A stretch of DNA of 64,000 nt. Origin: Paenibacillus sinensis (GTDB lineage Bacteria; Bacillota; Bacilli; Paenibacillales; Paenibacillaceae). The position numbers and the translations under genes are program-made. The first letter of the stretch is position 1. The number at the start of each line of letters is the position of its first letter. Location of the stretch: assembly GCF_019904155.1 (NCBI RefSeq), contig NZ_JAHCMB010000226.1, positions 36,536-100,535 of the forward strand. The letters run 5' to 3'. Below are positions 25,214-33,800 of this stretch, piece by piece. The notes beneath the pieces were generated by a model. The model was given only the letters and a program-made list of their open reading frames with translations. It did not search any database and was not told the origin of the DNA.

Positions 25214-26518
25214 ATGAAGAAGTGGATGAGTGGACTGATTGCCGTTGCCTTGACTGCGGCCATAGCGGGATGTTCCGGCTCCGCCGCCAAAGATGACAGC
25301 GCGGGCAACAGCAGCGGCGACAGCAAGAAAACGCAAACCCTTCGTATTGCAATGGGGTCTCCTGGCGAGGCGTTGATTAAAGTTTGGGAAGAGATCGGCA
25401 AGGAATTCGAGAGCCAACATGAGGGCATCAAAGTGGAATTCAATTATCAGGATGACGACACTTATCAAACGATCGGCCTTCCCAATCTGCTAAGCGGCAA
25501 AAATGCTCCCGATTTGTACTTCGAATGGGCCGGACAGCGGCTGCAAACGCGGGTGAACGATGGCTACGCCGCAGATATTACCGAACAGCTTCAAAGCTCC
25601 GGACTGAAGGACATGTTCGCGGATGGCAGCTTCAACGGAATGATCTTCGACGGCAAGACCTATATGATTCCGACGGCGGGCGATGTAACCAACGTGATTT
25701 TTTATAATAAGAAAATCTTCAGTGATCTTGGCCTTGAACCGCCGACAACCTGGGATCAGTTCCTTGAGGTGTGCGAGAAAATCAAACAGGCCGGCATTAC
25801 ACCGATCATGATTGGCAACTCGGATTTATGGACAGCCGGCAACTGGGTTGGGCATATTCTCTCACGGGTCGTTGGCGAGGACGCTTACAGCGAGGCATTG
25901 CAGTTGAAGCAGCCGTTCAATTCACCTGATTTCGTCAAAGCATACGGCTATGTTCAAGAGCTGTGGAATAAAGGATACATCAACGACAATGTCAACGCCT
26001 TGGGAGACAGCGAAGCGGATATGTTATTCCTGAATGGCAAAAGCGCCATGCACCCCATCGGAAGCTGGATTGTCCCAACCGCAATCGATGAAGCGCCTGA
26101 CCTGGAGCTTGGCTATTTCAATACTCCATCCTTCACAGATGGCAAAGGCAACCAAAACAGCATCATCGGCGTGCTTAACGGGATGGTCGTCAACAAAAAT
26201 TCCAAACTTATCAACGAAGCTATCGAGTTCATGAAGCTCTACAGTTCCGCCGAATCATCCAAGAAACTTTCCGCCGCCGGCGCCGTTCCGATCACCAAAG
26301 ACGGCATCGACAGAGACTCAACTCCCGAGCTTTCGCTCAGCCTGAACGATTTGATGGAGAATGCGCCTGTACTTGTGTCGCCGCCCGACACCGGATACTC
26401 CATCGAGGTGGCAAATGCGCTGAATACGGCTACCTCCGAGGTTATCGGGGGAGCAAAATCGCCTGAAGATGCGCTGGCCGAACTGGAAACCACCATTGCT
26501 CCGCTCAAAAATAATTGA
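25214..26518 (+). CDS. Sugar ABC transporter substrate-binding lipoprotein
   Basis: A 434-residue extracellular binding protein of the sugar-binding SBP_bac_1 type. It has a lipoprotein signal (LTAAIAGC, modified Cys at 20) and a two-lobed body with NLLSGKNAPDLYFEWAG, KTYMIPTAGDVTNVIFYNKK and FLNGKSAMHPIGSW. It captures an oligosaccharide and delivers it to the two permeases just downstream. AAAGGAG lies upstream of the ATG. No ATPase gene is present, so a shared MsmX-type ATPase elsewhere is probably used, as is usual for this transporter class in Bacillales. Confidence 0.92.
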   Translation: MKKWMSGLIAVALTAAIAGCSGSAAKDDSAGNSSGDSKKTQTLRIAMGSPGEALIKVWEEIGKEFESQHEGIKVEFNYQDDDTYQTIGLPNLLSGKNAPDLYFEWAGQRLQTRVNDGYAADITEQLQSSGLKDMFADGSFNGMIFDGKTYMIPTAGDVTNVIFYNKKIFSDLGLEPPTTWDQFLEVCEKIKQAGITPIMIGNSDLWTAGNWVGHILSRVVGEDAYSEALQLKQPFNSPDFVKAYGYVQELWNKGYINDNVNALGDSEADMLFLNGKSAMHPIGSWIVPTAIDEAPDLELGYFNTPSFTDGKGNQNSIIGVLNGMVVNKNSKLINEAIEFMKLYSSAESSKKLSAAGAVPITKDGIDRDSTPELSLSLNDLMENAPVLVSPPDTGYSIEVANALNTATSEVIGGAKSPEDALAELETTIAPLKNN

Positions 26519-26604
26519 AGCCAACCATTGCTGTATAAAAGATTAGGGCCGCCAAGTCCACCCTGGCGCGGCGGCTCCTTCATTCATTCCCTGGAGGTGG
26601 ACCG

Positions 26605-27489
26605 ATGTCCGGCCATAGCAATAAGCTCTCCCCCTACCTGTTCGTCTCTCCGGCCATCCTGTTGTTCGCGTTTACTGTGCTTGTACCCATCATCATGACC
26701 TTCGCCTTCAGCTTCTTTGATTGGAACGGCATCGGCGCCATGCATTTCATCGGCCTCGACAACTATGCCCGGGCATTTCAGGACCGGATTTACCTCCGCT
26801 CTTACGGACATACCCTTATTTATATCGCCGCTACTGTATTTGTTGAAGTGCTGGTCGGACTCGGCCTTGCCGGATTGATTACGATGGGACGCAAGGGCAG
26901 CGGTTTTTTCCGGCTTGCCATCTTCACACCTATGATGCTGCCAATGATTGTCGTGTCTTATTTATGGAAATTCGTGTACAACTCCGACTTCGGATTGATT
27001 AACTCTTTTCTGGCGAAGATTGGTCTGGAAAGCTGGACCCGCGTCTGGCTGGGAAATCCCGATACGGCGCTTTATGCCATCTGCATCGTCTCCGGTTGGG
27101 TGTATGCGGGTTTTTATATGACTATTTTTTATTCAGGCATTCAGCGGATTTCCAAAGAGATTTATGAATCGGCCTATCTCGACGGGGCAACCGAATGGAA
27201 AATTTTCTTCAAAATCAAAGTGCCGATGATCCGCAATCTGGTGGAGACCGGCATCATGCTGTGTGTGCTTACCGGATTTCAATCCTTCGATTTGTTCTAC
27301 GTTATGACGAATGGCGGGCCCTATAATTCAACGGAAATTGTCACGACCTATCTCGTCAAAGTCGTCTTCACCCATATGAGCATCGGCTATGGCTCCGCGC
27401 TGGCCGTCATCATGACGCTTGTCATCGCCATTATCGGCCTCGTTGCCGGCAAGCTGACCAAGAAGGACTCCGATGTGCTGGAATATTAA
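26605..27489 (+). CDS. Sugar ABC transporter permease, MalF/UgpA type
   Basis: A 294-residue inner-membrane permease with six predicted helices. The EAA loop that contacts the ATPase reads YESAYLDGATEWKIFFKIKVP (about 190-210). The N-terminal PYLFVSPAILLFAFTVLVPI is typical of the MalF-like half. GGAGG precedes the ATG. It lies 86 bases after the binding protein, and a small GC-rich hairpin between them could lower its expression relative to the binding protein. Confidence 0.92.
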   Translation: MSGHSNKLSPYLFVSPAILLFAFTVLVPIIMTFAFSFFDWNGIGAMHFIGLDNYARAFQDRIYLRSYGHTLIYIAATVFVEVLVGLGLAGLITMGRKGSGFFRLAIFTPMMLPMIVVSYLWKFVYNSDFGLINSFLAKIGLESWTRVWLGNPDTALYAICIVSGWVYAGFYMTIFYSGIQRISKEIYESAYLDGATEWKIFFKIKVPMIRNLVETGIMLCVLTGFQSFDLFYVMTNGGPYNSTEIVTTYLVKVVFTHMSIGYGSALAVIMTLVIAIIGLVAGKLTKKDSDVLEY

Positions 27490-27579
27490 GATAAACGTCT
27501 GGCGGTATCCGCATCCAATAGCCCCATGACAGGCGCACAGCTTTTAACTCTTTTATCTTAGAAAGTGAGGTGCTGTTGC

Positions 27580-28458
27580 ATGACGACAACTGCGCTGAAT
27601 GTCAATAAAACCGTCCATAGCGGTGAAAAAGCGGCCCGCCGCAGGAAGCTATCCGGCATTTTGTATTACCTGCTCATGATCGCGATATCATGTATTTATT
27701 TCTATCCGATTATCTGGCTCGTTCTCTCCTCCTTCCGGGAAAATCGGGATATCTTCTCGTCCCCCTTCGGCCTGCCGGAGCAAATCCGGTTCAGCAATTG
27801 GTCGGAGGCATGGAATATCGGCAATATGAGCACCTATGCCAAGAACAGTGTGATTGTCACTTCGGCTACAGTTGTCTGCATCCTGCTGTTCGCCAGCCTG
27901 GCGGCATTCGCCTTCAGCAAGCTGCGCTTTCGGGGAAGCGGCCTTCTGATGACGCTGTTTCTCCTTGGGTTGTTTATGCCGCTCCAGTCCTTTTTTATTG
28001 CGCAGAGCTATATTTTCGAGCGGCTGAGTCTAAAGGATACGTATCTGGGACTGATCGTGCCGTATATTGGAACCGGTCTTCCACTCGCCGTGTTCCTGCT
28101 GAAAGCTTATCTGGATTCGGTGCCAAGGGAATTGATGGAGGCCGCCCGGATGGACGGCTGCGGCGACTTCCTGATGTACCGGAAGATCATCGTTCCGCTG
28201 CTGATTCCGAGCATGGCCACGGTGGGTATTTTTTCGGCGCTGAATGCCTGGAACGAGCTGCTGCTGGCGATGCTCTACATCCAACAGGACGCGCTGAAGA
28301 CGATCCCGGTCGGTCTGCTGGCTTTTTCCAGCCGCTACATGACTGATTACAAGCTGTTGTTCTCGGCGCTGGCGCTGATTACCCTCCCGATGATTGTGGT
28401 CTACATCTTCTTTCATCGTTTCATCGTCGCGGGTCTGACCGAGGGCGCATTGAAATAG
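27580..28458 (+). CDS. Sugar ABC transporter permease, MalG/UgpE type
   Basis: A 292-residue permease, the second half of the importer. The EAA loop is LMEAARMDGCGDFLMYRKII (about 185-205), and LPLAVFLLKAYLDSVPRE precedes it. The ATG at 27580 has AAGTGAGGTG upstream and is preferred to the frame's first start at 27565. It completes the binding protein-permease-permease set; the ATPase is missing from the locus. Confidence 0.92.
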   Translation: MTTTALNVNKTVHSGEKAARRRKLSGILYYLLMIAISCIYFYPIIWLVLSSFRENRDIFSSPFGLPEQIRFSNWSEAWNIGNMSTYAKNSVIVTSATVVCILLFASLAAFAFSKLRFRGSGLLMTLFLLGLFMPLQSFFIAQSYIFERLSLKDTYLGLIVPYIGTGLPLAVFLLKAYLDSVPRELMEAARMDGCGDFLMYRKIIVPLLIPSMATVGIFSALNAWNELLLAMLYIQQDALKTIPVGLLAFSSRYMTDYKLLFSALALITLPMIVVYIFFHRFIVAGLTEGALK

Positions 28459-28570
28459 CGGACTGCCGCCCTATTCACCAAGTGGAACGTAACTGTTTCA
28501 TAAAAAAAGGATGCAGCCAATAGCCCGCCAGCTTCAATAAGTCTCCCCTGTTTGGCATAATGCCGAACAC

Positions 28571-28610
28571 TGATCAATGCCCTCCGGATGCCCAGGCGAT
28601 AACGCTTCTC
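28571..28610. repeat. Dispersed 40-bp repeat, copy B
   Basis: Matches 16331-16370 at 32 of 40 positions without gaps. It lies between the end of the ABC importer and the terminator of the pilus operon. Its cre-like end is weaker than in copy A. A minus-strand frame at 28413-28694 crosses it but has no support. Confidence 0.5.
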
Positions 28611-28623
28611 TCCGAGGAAGGAC

Positions 28624-28650
28624 AAAAAAATCCCGGTCCACGGGGACCGG
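28624..28650 (-). terminator. Terminator of the pilD-pilMN-pilO unit
   Basis: CCGGTCC (28633-28639) with GGACCGG (28644-28650); the seven A at 28624-28630 become a T run on the minus strand. It lies 31 bases after the pilO stop. Confidence 0.75.
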
Positions 28651-28680
28651 AATTCAAGTGCCGCCAAGGGGCGGCGAGGG

Positions 28681-29343
28681 TTATTGACCTGCAAAAGCTG
28701 TCTGTCCGGAATCCTGCCCCGCTAACGATTTGGAGCTGTCCGCCGAATTATCAGCCTCTTCGAAATAGGCTGTGAATGAGATGTTGGCCGTGATAACGCC
28801 CGGGAGCTTCTGGGCGCCGCCGCTGTCTGCCGGCCGCTGAAAGGAGAAGGAGTCGACGTTGACAATCCGGGGCAGACTTTGGAGCGCCTGCATCCAGTTG
28901 TATATGCCGGTATAGTCGCCTTCCACCACGGCTGTCATATTGAGCTGTTTGACTGTCGGGAAAGCGGCAGTGCTGGAAGCCGTCATCTCCTGAATCGGAT
29001 TTTTGTCGCCAACCGTGAAGCTGACATCCTTGAGCTGAGTGCCGGTGAGGGTCCCGATCGCCCGCAGATCCAGAATCAGCTGCTCGCTGTTATCGCCTCG
29101 GGGAAGCTGCGCGAGAAGCTCCGCCTGCTCCGCATCCCTGGAAGCATCGCTCTTGCGTTCATCGATCTTCCTCTCCAGAAGCGCGTTCTGGTCGTTCAGT
29201 TGACTAAGCTCCGTCTCCTGGTCGTCAATCTTCCGGTTGGCGGGCTGTATGCCGAGCATGTAGAAGGCCAACAGCAGCAAAAAAAGAATCAGCATTCCCA
29301 GAATAATCGGCGACCGGTATTTATTGATCTGTTCCACTGCCAT
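28681..29343 (-). CDS. pilO: Type IV pilus inner-membrane protein PilO
   Basis: A 220-residue bitopic membrane protein: short cytoplasmic N-terminus, one transmembrane helix (about 13-32), a coiled coil (about 36-75) and an extracellular ferredoxin-like domain (about 85-195), with GDYTGIYNWMQALQSLPRIV typical of PilO. With PilM and PilN it forms the alignment platform of the pilus machine. Its start overlaps the end of the PilM-PilN gene by 23 bases. PilP and the secretin are absent, as expected without an outer membrane. Confidence 0.85.
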   Translation of the reverse strand: MAVEQINKYRSPIILGMLILFLLLLAFYMLGIQPANRKIDDQETELSQLNDQNALLERKIDERKSDASRDAEQAELLAQLPRGDNSEQLILDLRAIGTLTGTQLKDVSFTVGDKNPIQEMTASSTAAFPTVKQLNMTAVVEGDYTGIYNWMQALQSLPRIVNVDSFSFQRPADSGGAQKLPGVITANISFTAYFEEADNSADSSKSLAGQDSGQTAFAGQ

Positions 29344-30985
29344 TCCCCTTTCCGCTCTCTGCGCTGCTGCCCGAATCCGCTCCCGTATTGCCTGCGGCGG
29401 GCGCCTTCGCCATGTTCACCCGGTACACCGCAGTATAGACCCCGGCGGATGACGAAGCGGTCCCGGAAGTCCCGGCTGCCGTATCGCCTTCCGTCAGCTT
29501 CTGGATGGCAGCGTCCACTGTAAAGGACATGCTCCGCAATTTCGCCAGATACACAGAGGCTTCCTCCATGCTCGAAACCCTGACGCTTACATCGATGGAT
29601 GTCCGGTACGTATAGTTGACGGTGCGCAGCGCGCTTCCCGCCGGCAGTCCGTCGGCCAGTTCCTTCAGTACGGACACAATGTTCATCTTGTACTTCAGAA
29701 TTTCCTTGATCGCCGCTTCCCGGTTCAGCGGTCCGGAGGTCCCGTTCAGCTTCGACAGCTCGGACTGGAGCATGATCGAGCGGTCCTGTGCGCCCTGTAT
29801 CTGCTGCGCATTGTCCGATATGCTCCCCTTGTCCATCGCATAAAAAGTGCCGGTCAAGATCGCCCCCACCAGCCATAGCCCGGCCAGAGCCGTGGCTAAA
29901 TAGGGGAACAGAGCCGCTTCCCGGTCCTCCCGGGGGAGCAGATTAATATTCAAGGGCCCGCTGCCCCGCAGCGCTGCGCCCGCAGCCACCCGGTAATCGT
30001 TAAGCTCCGGATCGGTCACAGCGCCGTCGGACAGATGGTCAAGACCAATCATTGAAATCTCCAGCTCGGTCAGCGACTGTTTCAGTTCCTCATAGAGCTG
30101 GCGGCGGATGTTCCGGGAGCCCGCAATCAGCACATTCCTGATCCGGGTGCTTCCGTCATGCAGGCTGTATTGATAGAAGTTCAGCATGCGCGAGATTTCT
30201 GCGGTAATCTCCACCATCTGCCCGGGAGACAGCGCATCCCCGGAAACTTCGGACGCCGCTGCGGCCTCTTCAGCAAATGCCGGATCGATTTCAGGTTCGG
30301 ATTCAGACGCTTCAGACGTTTCAGACGTGTAGCCGCCATTCAGATCAACCTGATTAATCGTCCGGATGAACACCGGATTGCCGCTGCGGAACATATAGAC
30401 ATCCAGCACCGCATGCTCCATATTGATCAGCATAGTCTCCTCGAACACCACCTGCTGCCCAAGCGTCAGGCTTCGGGCAAGTGCCGTTGCCGCAATTTCC
30501 ACACTGCTGATCCGCAGTCCTGCGCCTTCCAACACATCGATATAATCCTGGATCGGCTTACGGGGCGCCGCGAACACCAGAAGATGGCTGTTCTCTTCAT
30601 CCACATCGGTCGTGACATAATCATACACAGGGTTCTCAAAAGGCAAATGAAGTCCTGTCTCGACCTCCAGCTTCACCAGCTGCTCGACCTGCTTGGGGTT
30701 GGCGCTCGGAATGCTCATTTTCCGGATAATGATCTGTGAAGGCGGGATCGACAGGGCAACCCTGCTGCCCCGAAGTCCCTCCGATTTCACCCACTGCCTG
30801 ACCCGTTCCAGCAGCGCGGCGCTATCCGCCACCTGGTTCTCCACGATCAAGCCCGGTGGTAATGGGAGATACCGCTTCTTGCGGACTTCCCATGTCTTTC
30901 TGTTCTTTAAGCTGATGAAGCGGATTCCCGTCTGCTCAATCGCAAGACCGGCCGCAGGGTACATAAATCCCAGCATATGCGCCAT
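29321..30985 (-). CDS. pilM: PilM-PilN fusion, type IV pilus assembly platform
   Basis: A 554-residue protein joining two normally separate subunits. Residues 1-340 are PilM: an actin-like cytoplasmic ATP-binding fold with GLAIEQTGIRFISL and KLEVETGLHLPFEN. Residues 347-351 are INLLP, the PilN N-terminal motif that docks in PilM, followed by a transmembrane helix (about 360-382), a coiled coil and a PilN extracellular domain (to about 525), then a Gly/Ser-rich tail. No stop or frame change separates the halves. It is 7 bases after pilD and overlaps pilO. The first ATG is close to AGGAGG; Met4 or Met8 could also start. Confidence 0.88.
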   Translation of the reverse strand: MAHMLGFMYPAAGLAIEQTGIRFISLKNRKTWEVRKKRYLPLPPGLIVENQVADSAALLERVRQWVKSEGLRGSRVALSIPPSQIIIRKMSIPSANPKQVEQLVKLEVETGLHLPFENPVYDYVTTDVDEENSHLLVFAAPRKPIQDYIDVLEGAGLRISSVEIAATALARSLTLGQQVVFEETMLINMEHAVLDVYMFRSGNPVFIRTINQVDLNGGYTSETSEASESEPEIDPAFAEEAAAASEVSGDALSPGQMVEITAEISRMLNFYQYSLHDGSTRIRNVLIAGSRNIRRQLYEELKQSLTELEISMIGLDHLSDGAVTDPELNDYRVAAGAALRGSGPLNINLLPREDREAALFPYLATALAGLWLVGAILTGTFYAMDKGSISDNAQQIQGAQDRSIMLQSELSKLNGTSGPLNREAAIKEILKYKMNIVSVLKELADGLPAGSALRTVNYTYRTSIDVSVRVSSMEEASVYLAKLRSMSFTVDAAIQKLTEGDTAAGTSGTASSSAGVYTAVYRVNMAKAPAAGNTGADSGSSAESGKGNGSGTDQ

Positions 30986-30992
30986 AATCCTC

Positions 30993-31742
30993 CTAACGGA
31001 TTAGCGAGAGATACCCGCCGATAATCTGTGAGCCGTAACCGAACGCGATCAGCGCACCGGCTGCCAGCCATGGACCGAACGGAACCGGCTGTCCGCGCTT
31101 CACGATTCCGAGCAGTTGAAGCGATCCGCCTGCCAGCGTACCGAGCAGACAGGCGGCGAAGAAAGCAAGCAGCACGCCCGGAACTCCGGTCACCAGCCCC
31201 AGCAGCGCGAACAGCTTGAAATCACCCATGCCCATTCCGCCGAACCAGGCGAAGGGGAGAATCAGCGCCGCTCCGACAACCGCGCCCAGCAGATGAAGCC
31301 AGACCGGCCCTTCCGAGTGCAGCAGCGTAAGCACAGCCAGCACCGGCAGAAAAAAGAGCAGCACCTTATCCGGGATCAGCATATATTTCAGATCCGCCAC
31401 CGTTACGATGACGGCCAGACTGGACAGCACGAGCGCCGTTATACCCTGAACGGTCAGGCCGAATTCCAGATAGGACCATAAGAACAGCAGTCCGGTCGCC
31501 AGCTCGCCCAGCGGATACAGCGGGGATACCTTCGCGCCGCAGTGACGGCACTTGCCTCCGCTGACCAGCCAACTGAACACCGGAATCAGGTCCCTCGCCT
31601 TCAGGCGCGTCCCGCAGCCGGTGCAGTGCGACGGCGGATGGAGCAGCGATTCCCCGGCCGGCACGCGCAGCGCGACGACATTATAGAAGGAGCCCAGAAT
31701 CAGTCCGAGCAGCGTCATGTAAACGGCAAATATAGTAGTCAT
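30993..31742 (-). CDS. pilD: Prepilin peptidase (A24 family)
   Basis: A 249-residue integral membrane aspartic protease that cuts prepilin leaders and methylates the new N-terminus. The zinc-binding loop has CTGCGTRLKARDLIPVFSWL and CRHCGAK. The two catalytic aspartates lie in VADLKYMLIPD and GMGMGDFKLFALLG. About seven to eight membrane helices follow the loop. It serves the pilin and the minor pilins in this window. A terminator separates it from the upstream pilin gene. Confidence 0.95.
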   Translation of the reverse strand: MTTIFAVYMTLLGLILGSFYNVVALRVPAGESLLHPPSHCTGCGTRLKARDLIPVFSWLVSGGKCRHCGAKVSPLYPLGELATGLLFLWSYLEFGLTVQGITALVLSSLAVIVTVADLKYMLIPDKVLLFFLPVLAVLTLLHSEGPVWLHLLGAVVGAALILPFAWFGGMGMGDFKLFALLGLVTGVPGVLLAFFAACLLGTLAGGSLQLLGIVKRGQPVPFGPWLAAGALIAFGYGSQIIGGYLSLIR

Positions 31743-31991
31743 GGCTTGTTTGTTTCCTGTTCCTGAGGGAGTAGGCCAGGATGGGAGAGCAACTTCGGAA
31801 CTTTGGACTTCCGGCCGCTGTTGTTCGCGGATTTCTTATCTTAGTAGAGTTCAAGGTTGAAATCCGCTCACAAAGGCGGTCGCTGTCGCTCCTCCAGTTC
31901 CAAATTTCCTGCGTTGCTTCTCATCCTGTAGATGGGTGTTGTTTAAAAAAGGAATCGGAATGGTCCGATTCCTAGAAGCCAAAGATGTATA
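31743..31991. other. Gap between pilA and pilD
   Basis: 249 bases with no gene. It contains the hairpin at 31945-31973. A promoter for pilD would be expected here; none is clear. Confidence 0.5.
31945..31973 (-). terminator. Terminator directly after the major pilin gene
   Basis: A perfect 10-bp stem, AGGAATCGGA (31950-31959) with TCCGATTCCT (31964-31973), loop ATGG. The A run at 31945-31950 is a T run on the minus strand. It lies 19 bases after the pilin stop. Confidence 0.85.
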
Positions 31992-32462
31992 TTACTTAGT
32001 ACTTGCAGGTTTGGCAGCTATTACTTCAGCTGGATCAAATTCTTTGGCCGAATCCATGCCAGTGACCGTTAATGAAAGGCCACTCAATTGTCCACTTGGA
32101 TTAAAAGTAACAGTCCCACCAGTAATTGCTCCTTTTGTACTTGGTAAAACAAGATTTGAGTCCAAATATCCTGCATGCACTAAATCATTAGAATTATTAG
32201 CATCAGCATCATTAACCGTAATCGTCCGATCAGTAAAGTCTCCATCAGTGCTAGTAATATAGAGACGCGCTGCATCATAAATCTGTCGAGCAGTAGCTAC
32301 ATCAGAGTCGGATTTTGTATTGGAGATTACATTACCAATCAACGGAATTGCAATAACCGCAATAATACCAATAATCACAATAACCGCCAACAACTCAATC
32401 AGCGTAAACCCCTTCTGATTCTCTTCCTTGCTCAATCTCTTTTTAATTGCATTCGCCAGCAT
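31992..32462 (-). CDS. pilA: Type IV major pilin
   Basis: A 156-residue prepilin. A 17-residue positively charged leader ends at the processing site G/FTLIELLAVIVIIG; Glu5 of the mature protein is present. The hydrophobic helix (about 20-45) is followed by a small globular domain with no obvious disulphide cysteines. ATG at 32462 has AGGAGG 7 bases upstream; the frame is open to 32591 but gives no sensible leader. It is the best candidate for the main pilus subunit. The 129 bases before it, after pilC, show no gene. Confidence 0.93.
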   Translation of the reverse strand: MLANAIKKRLSKEENQKGFTLIELLAVIVIIGIIAVIAIPLIGNVISNTKSDSDVATARQIYDAARLYITSTDGDFTDRTITVNDADANNSNDLVHAGYLDSNLVLPSTKGAITGGTVTFNPSGQLSGLSLTVTGMDSAKEFDPAEVIAAKPASTK

Positions 32463-32591
32463 TTGTTTTCCTCCTAAAATGTTTTTGATGAGCAGATAAC
32501 GTCCGGGAACAAGAATTGCTAATTTTCTCTCTATCGTCAGCACGAAAGACAGCTTCTTCCGCCCGGCGTCACCCCTCTCAAAATCTCTCAT

Positions 32592-33800
32592 CTACCCCAT
32601 ATTGCTGTACAAGCTGAACATCGGCAGCATAATGGCCGCCACAATAACACCCACAATACCTGCCAGGAAAGCAATTAATAATGGCTCCAGGAGCGCCTTC
32701 AGCCGGTCAACGGTGTTCTCGACGTCCATCTCGTAGAAATCCGCTACCTTCGACAGCATCTGGTCGAGGGAGCCGGTCTCCTCGCCGATAGCGATCATCT
32801 GCGTGACGAGCGGCGGGAAGACCCACGCCTTCTTCAGCGGCTCGGACAGCGGCTTGCCCTGTCTGAGTGAATCGCCTGCGCTGCGGATGTATTTGCCGAT
32901 AACCTTGTTGCCCGCGATTTCCTCGACGATAACCAGCGACTGCAAAATCGGAACCGAGCTGGCATACAGCGAGGAGAATGTGCGCGTGAACTGTGCGATC
33001 GAGCCCTTCTGATTCAGTTTGCCGAACACGGGAATTTTCAGTTTGGCGTAATCGAGGGCATAGGACCCTTTCTCCGTGCGTTTGGCAATCATAAAGGCCG
33101 CCACAATGAGAATGATCCCGAGAAACCAGAAGTACCACTGCCCCTGTATACTCTTGCTGAGCGCCAGCACCACCTTCGTAATAGCCGGAAGCTCGGCGTT
33201 CATGGATTCGAACATCGTGACGAACTGCGGCACAATCGCCCACAGGAGATAGATGACAGAAGCCACGGCCATGACGGCTACGGTAATGGGATAGGTCAGC
33301 GCCGACTTGATCTTCTCGGTCGTCGTATGCTGCTTCTCGAAATACATCGCGAGCCGCTCCAGCGTCCCCTCCAGATCGCCGGATTCCTCGCCCGCTCGAA
33401 TCATGCTGACAAAGAGCGGAGGGAATATTTTCTTGTGATCCTGCACCGCCTGGGAGAACGCGATCCCGCGCAGCAGGCTGGCATTGACGTCCTGCAGCGC
33501 TTTGGCCAGCGGCTTGCTGTCCGTCTGCTCCGCCAGAATGCGGGTCGCGTCGACAATGGAGACCCCCGCCCGGATCAGAGTCGCGAACTGCCGGCAGTAA
33601 ATGATGAAATGAATCGTCTTGACGGGATTGCCGATATAGATCTCCATCGACAGAACGGAACTCTTCTGCTCATTCAGCGAGAAGACGGTAAGTCCGCGCT
33701 TGCGAAGCTCCTCCATCGCGGATGGCTTGTCCTGCGCGGTCAGCTTGCCCTTCAGCTGCCTCCCGCCGGATGTCCGGACCAGGTACTCAAATTGCGGCAT
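32592..33800 (-). CDS. pilC: Type IV pilus platform protein PilC
   Basis: A 402-residue membrane protein with two T2SF domains (about 70-195 and 270-395), each ending in membrane helices. Motifs include FCRQFATLIRAG-like YCRQFATLIRAGVSIVDA and AGEESGDLEGTLERLA; the second copy has IGEETGSLDQMLSKVADFYE. PilC links the PilB and PilT motors to the growing fibre. Its start overlaps the pilT stop by 14 bases. Confidence 0.95.
   Translation of the reverse strand: MPQFEYLVRTSGGRQLKGKLTAQDKPSAMEELRKRGLTVFSLNEQKSSVLSMEIYIGNPVKTIHFIIYCRQFATLIRAGVSIVDATRILAEQTDSKPLAKALQDVNASLLRGIAFSQAVQDHKKIFPPLFVSMIRAGEESGDLEGTLERLAMYFEKQHTTTEKIKSALTYPITVAVMAVASVIYLLWAIVPQFVTMFESMNAELPAITKVVLALSKSIQGQWYFWFLGIILIVAAFMIAKRTEKGSYALDYAKLKIPVFGKLNQKGSIAQFTRTFSSLYASSVPILQSLVIVEEIAGNKVIGKYIRSAGDSLRQGKPLSEPLKKAWVFPPLVTQMIAIGEETGSLDQMLSKVADFYEMDVENTVDRLKALLEPLLIAFLAGIVGVIVAAIMLPMFSLYSNMG

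Noticed and set aside
24943..25296. 117-codon frame before the sugar-binding protein
   Set aside because: It overlaps the start of the binding-protein gene, covers its promoter and operator element, and has no family features.
28413..28694. 93-codon minus-strand frame between the ABC importer and pilO
   Set aside because: It overlaps both flanking genes and crosses the pilus-operon terminator and the 40-bp repeat.
32463..32591. Upstream extension of the pilin frame as coding
   Set aside because: It would put 43 residues before a normal prepilin leader; AGGAGG lies 7 bases before the ATG at 32462.
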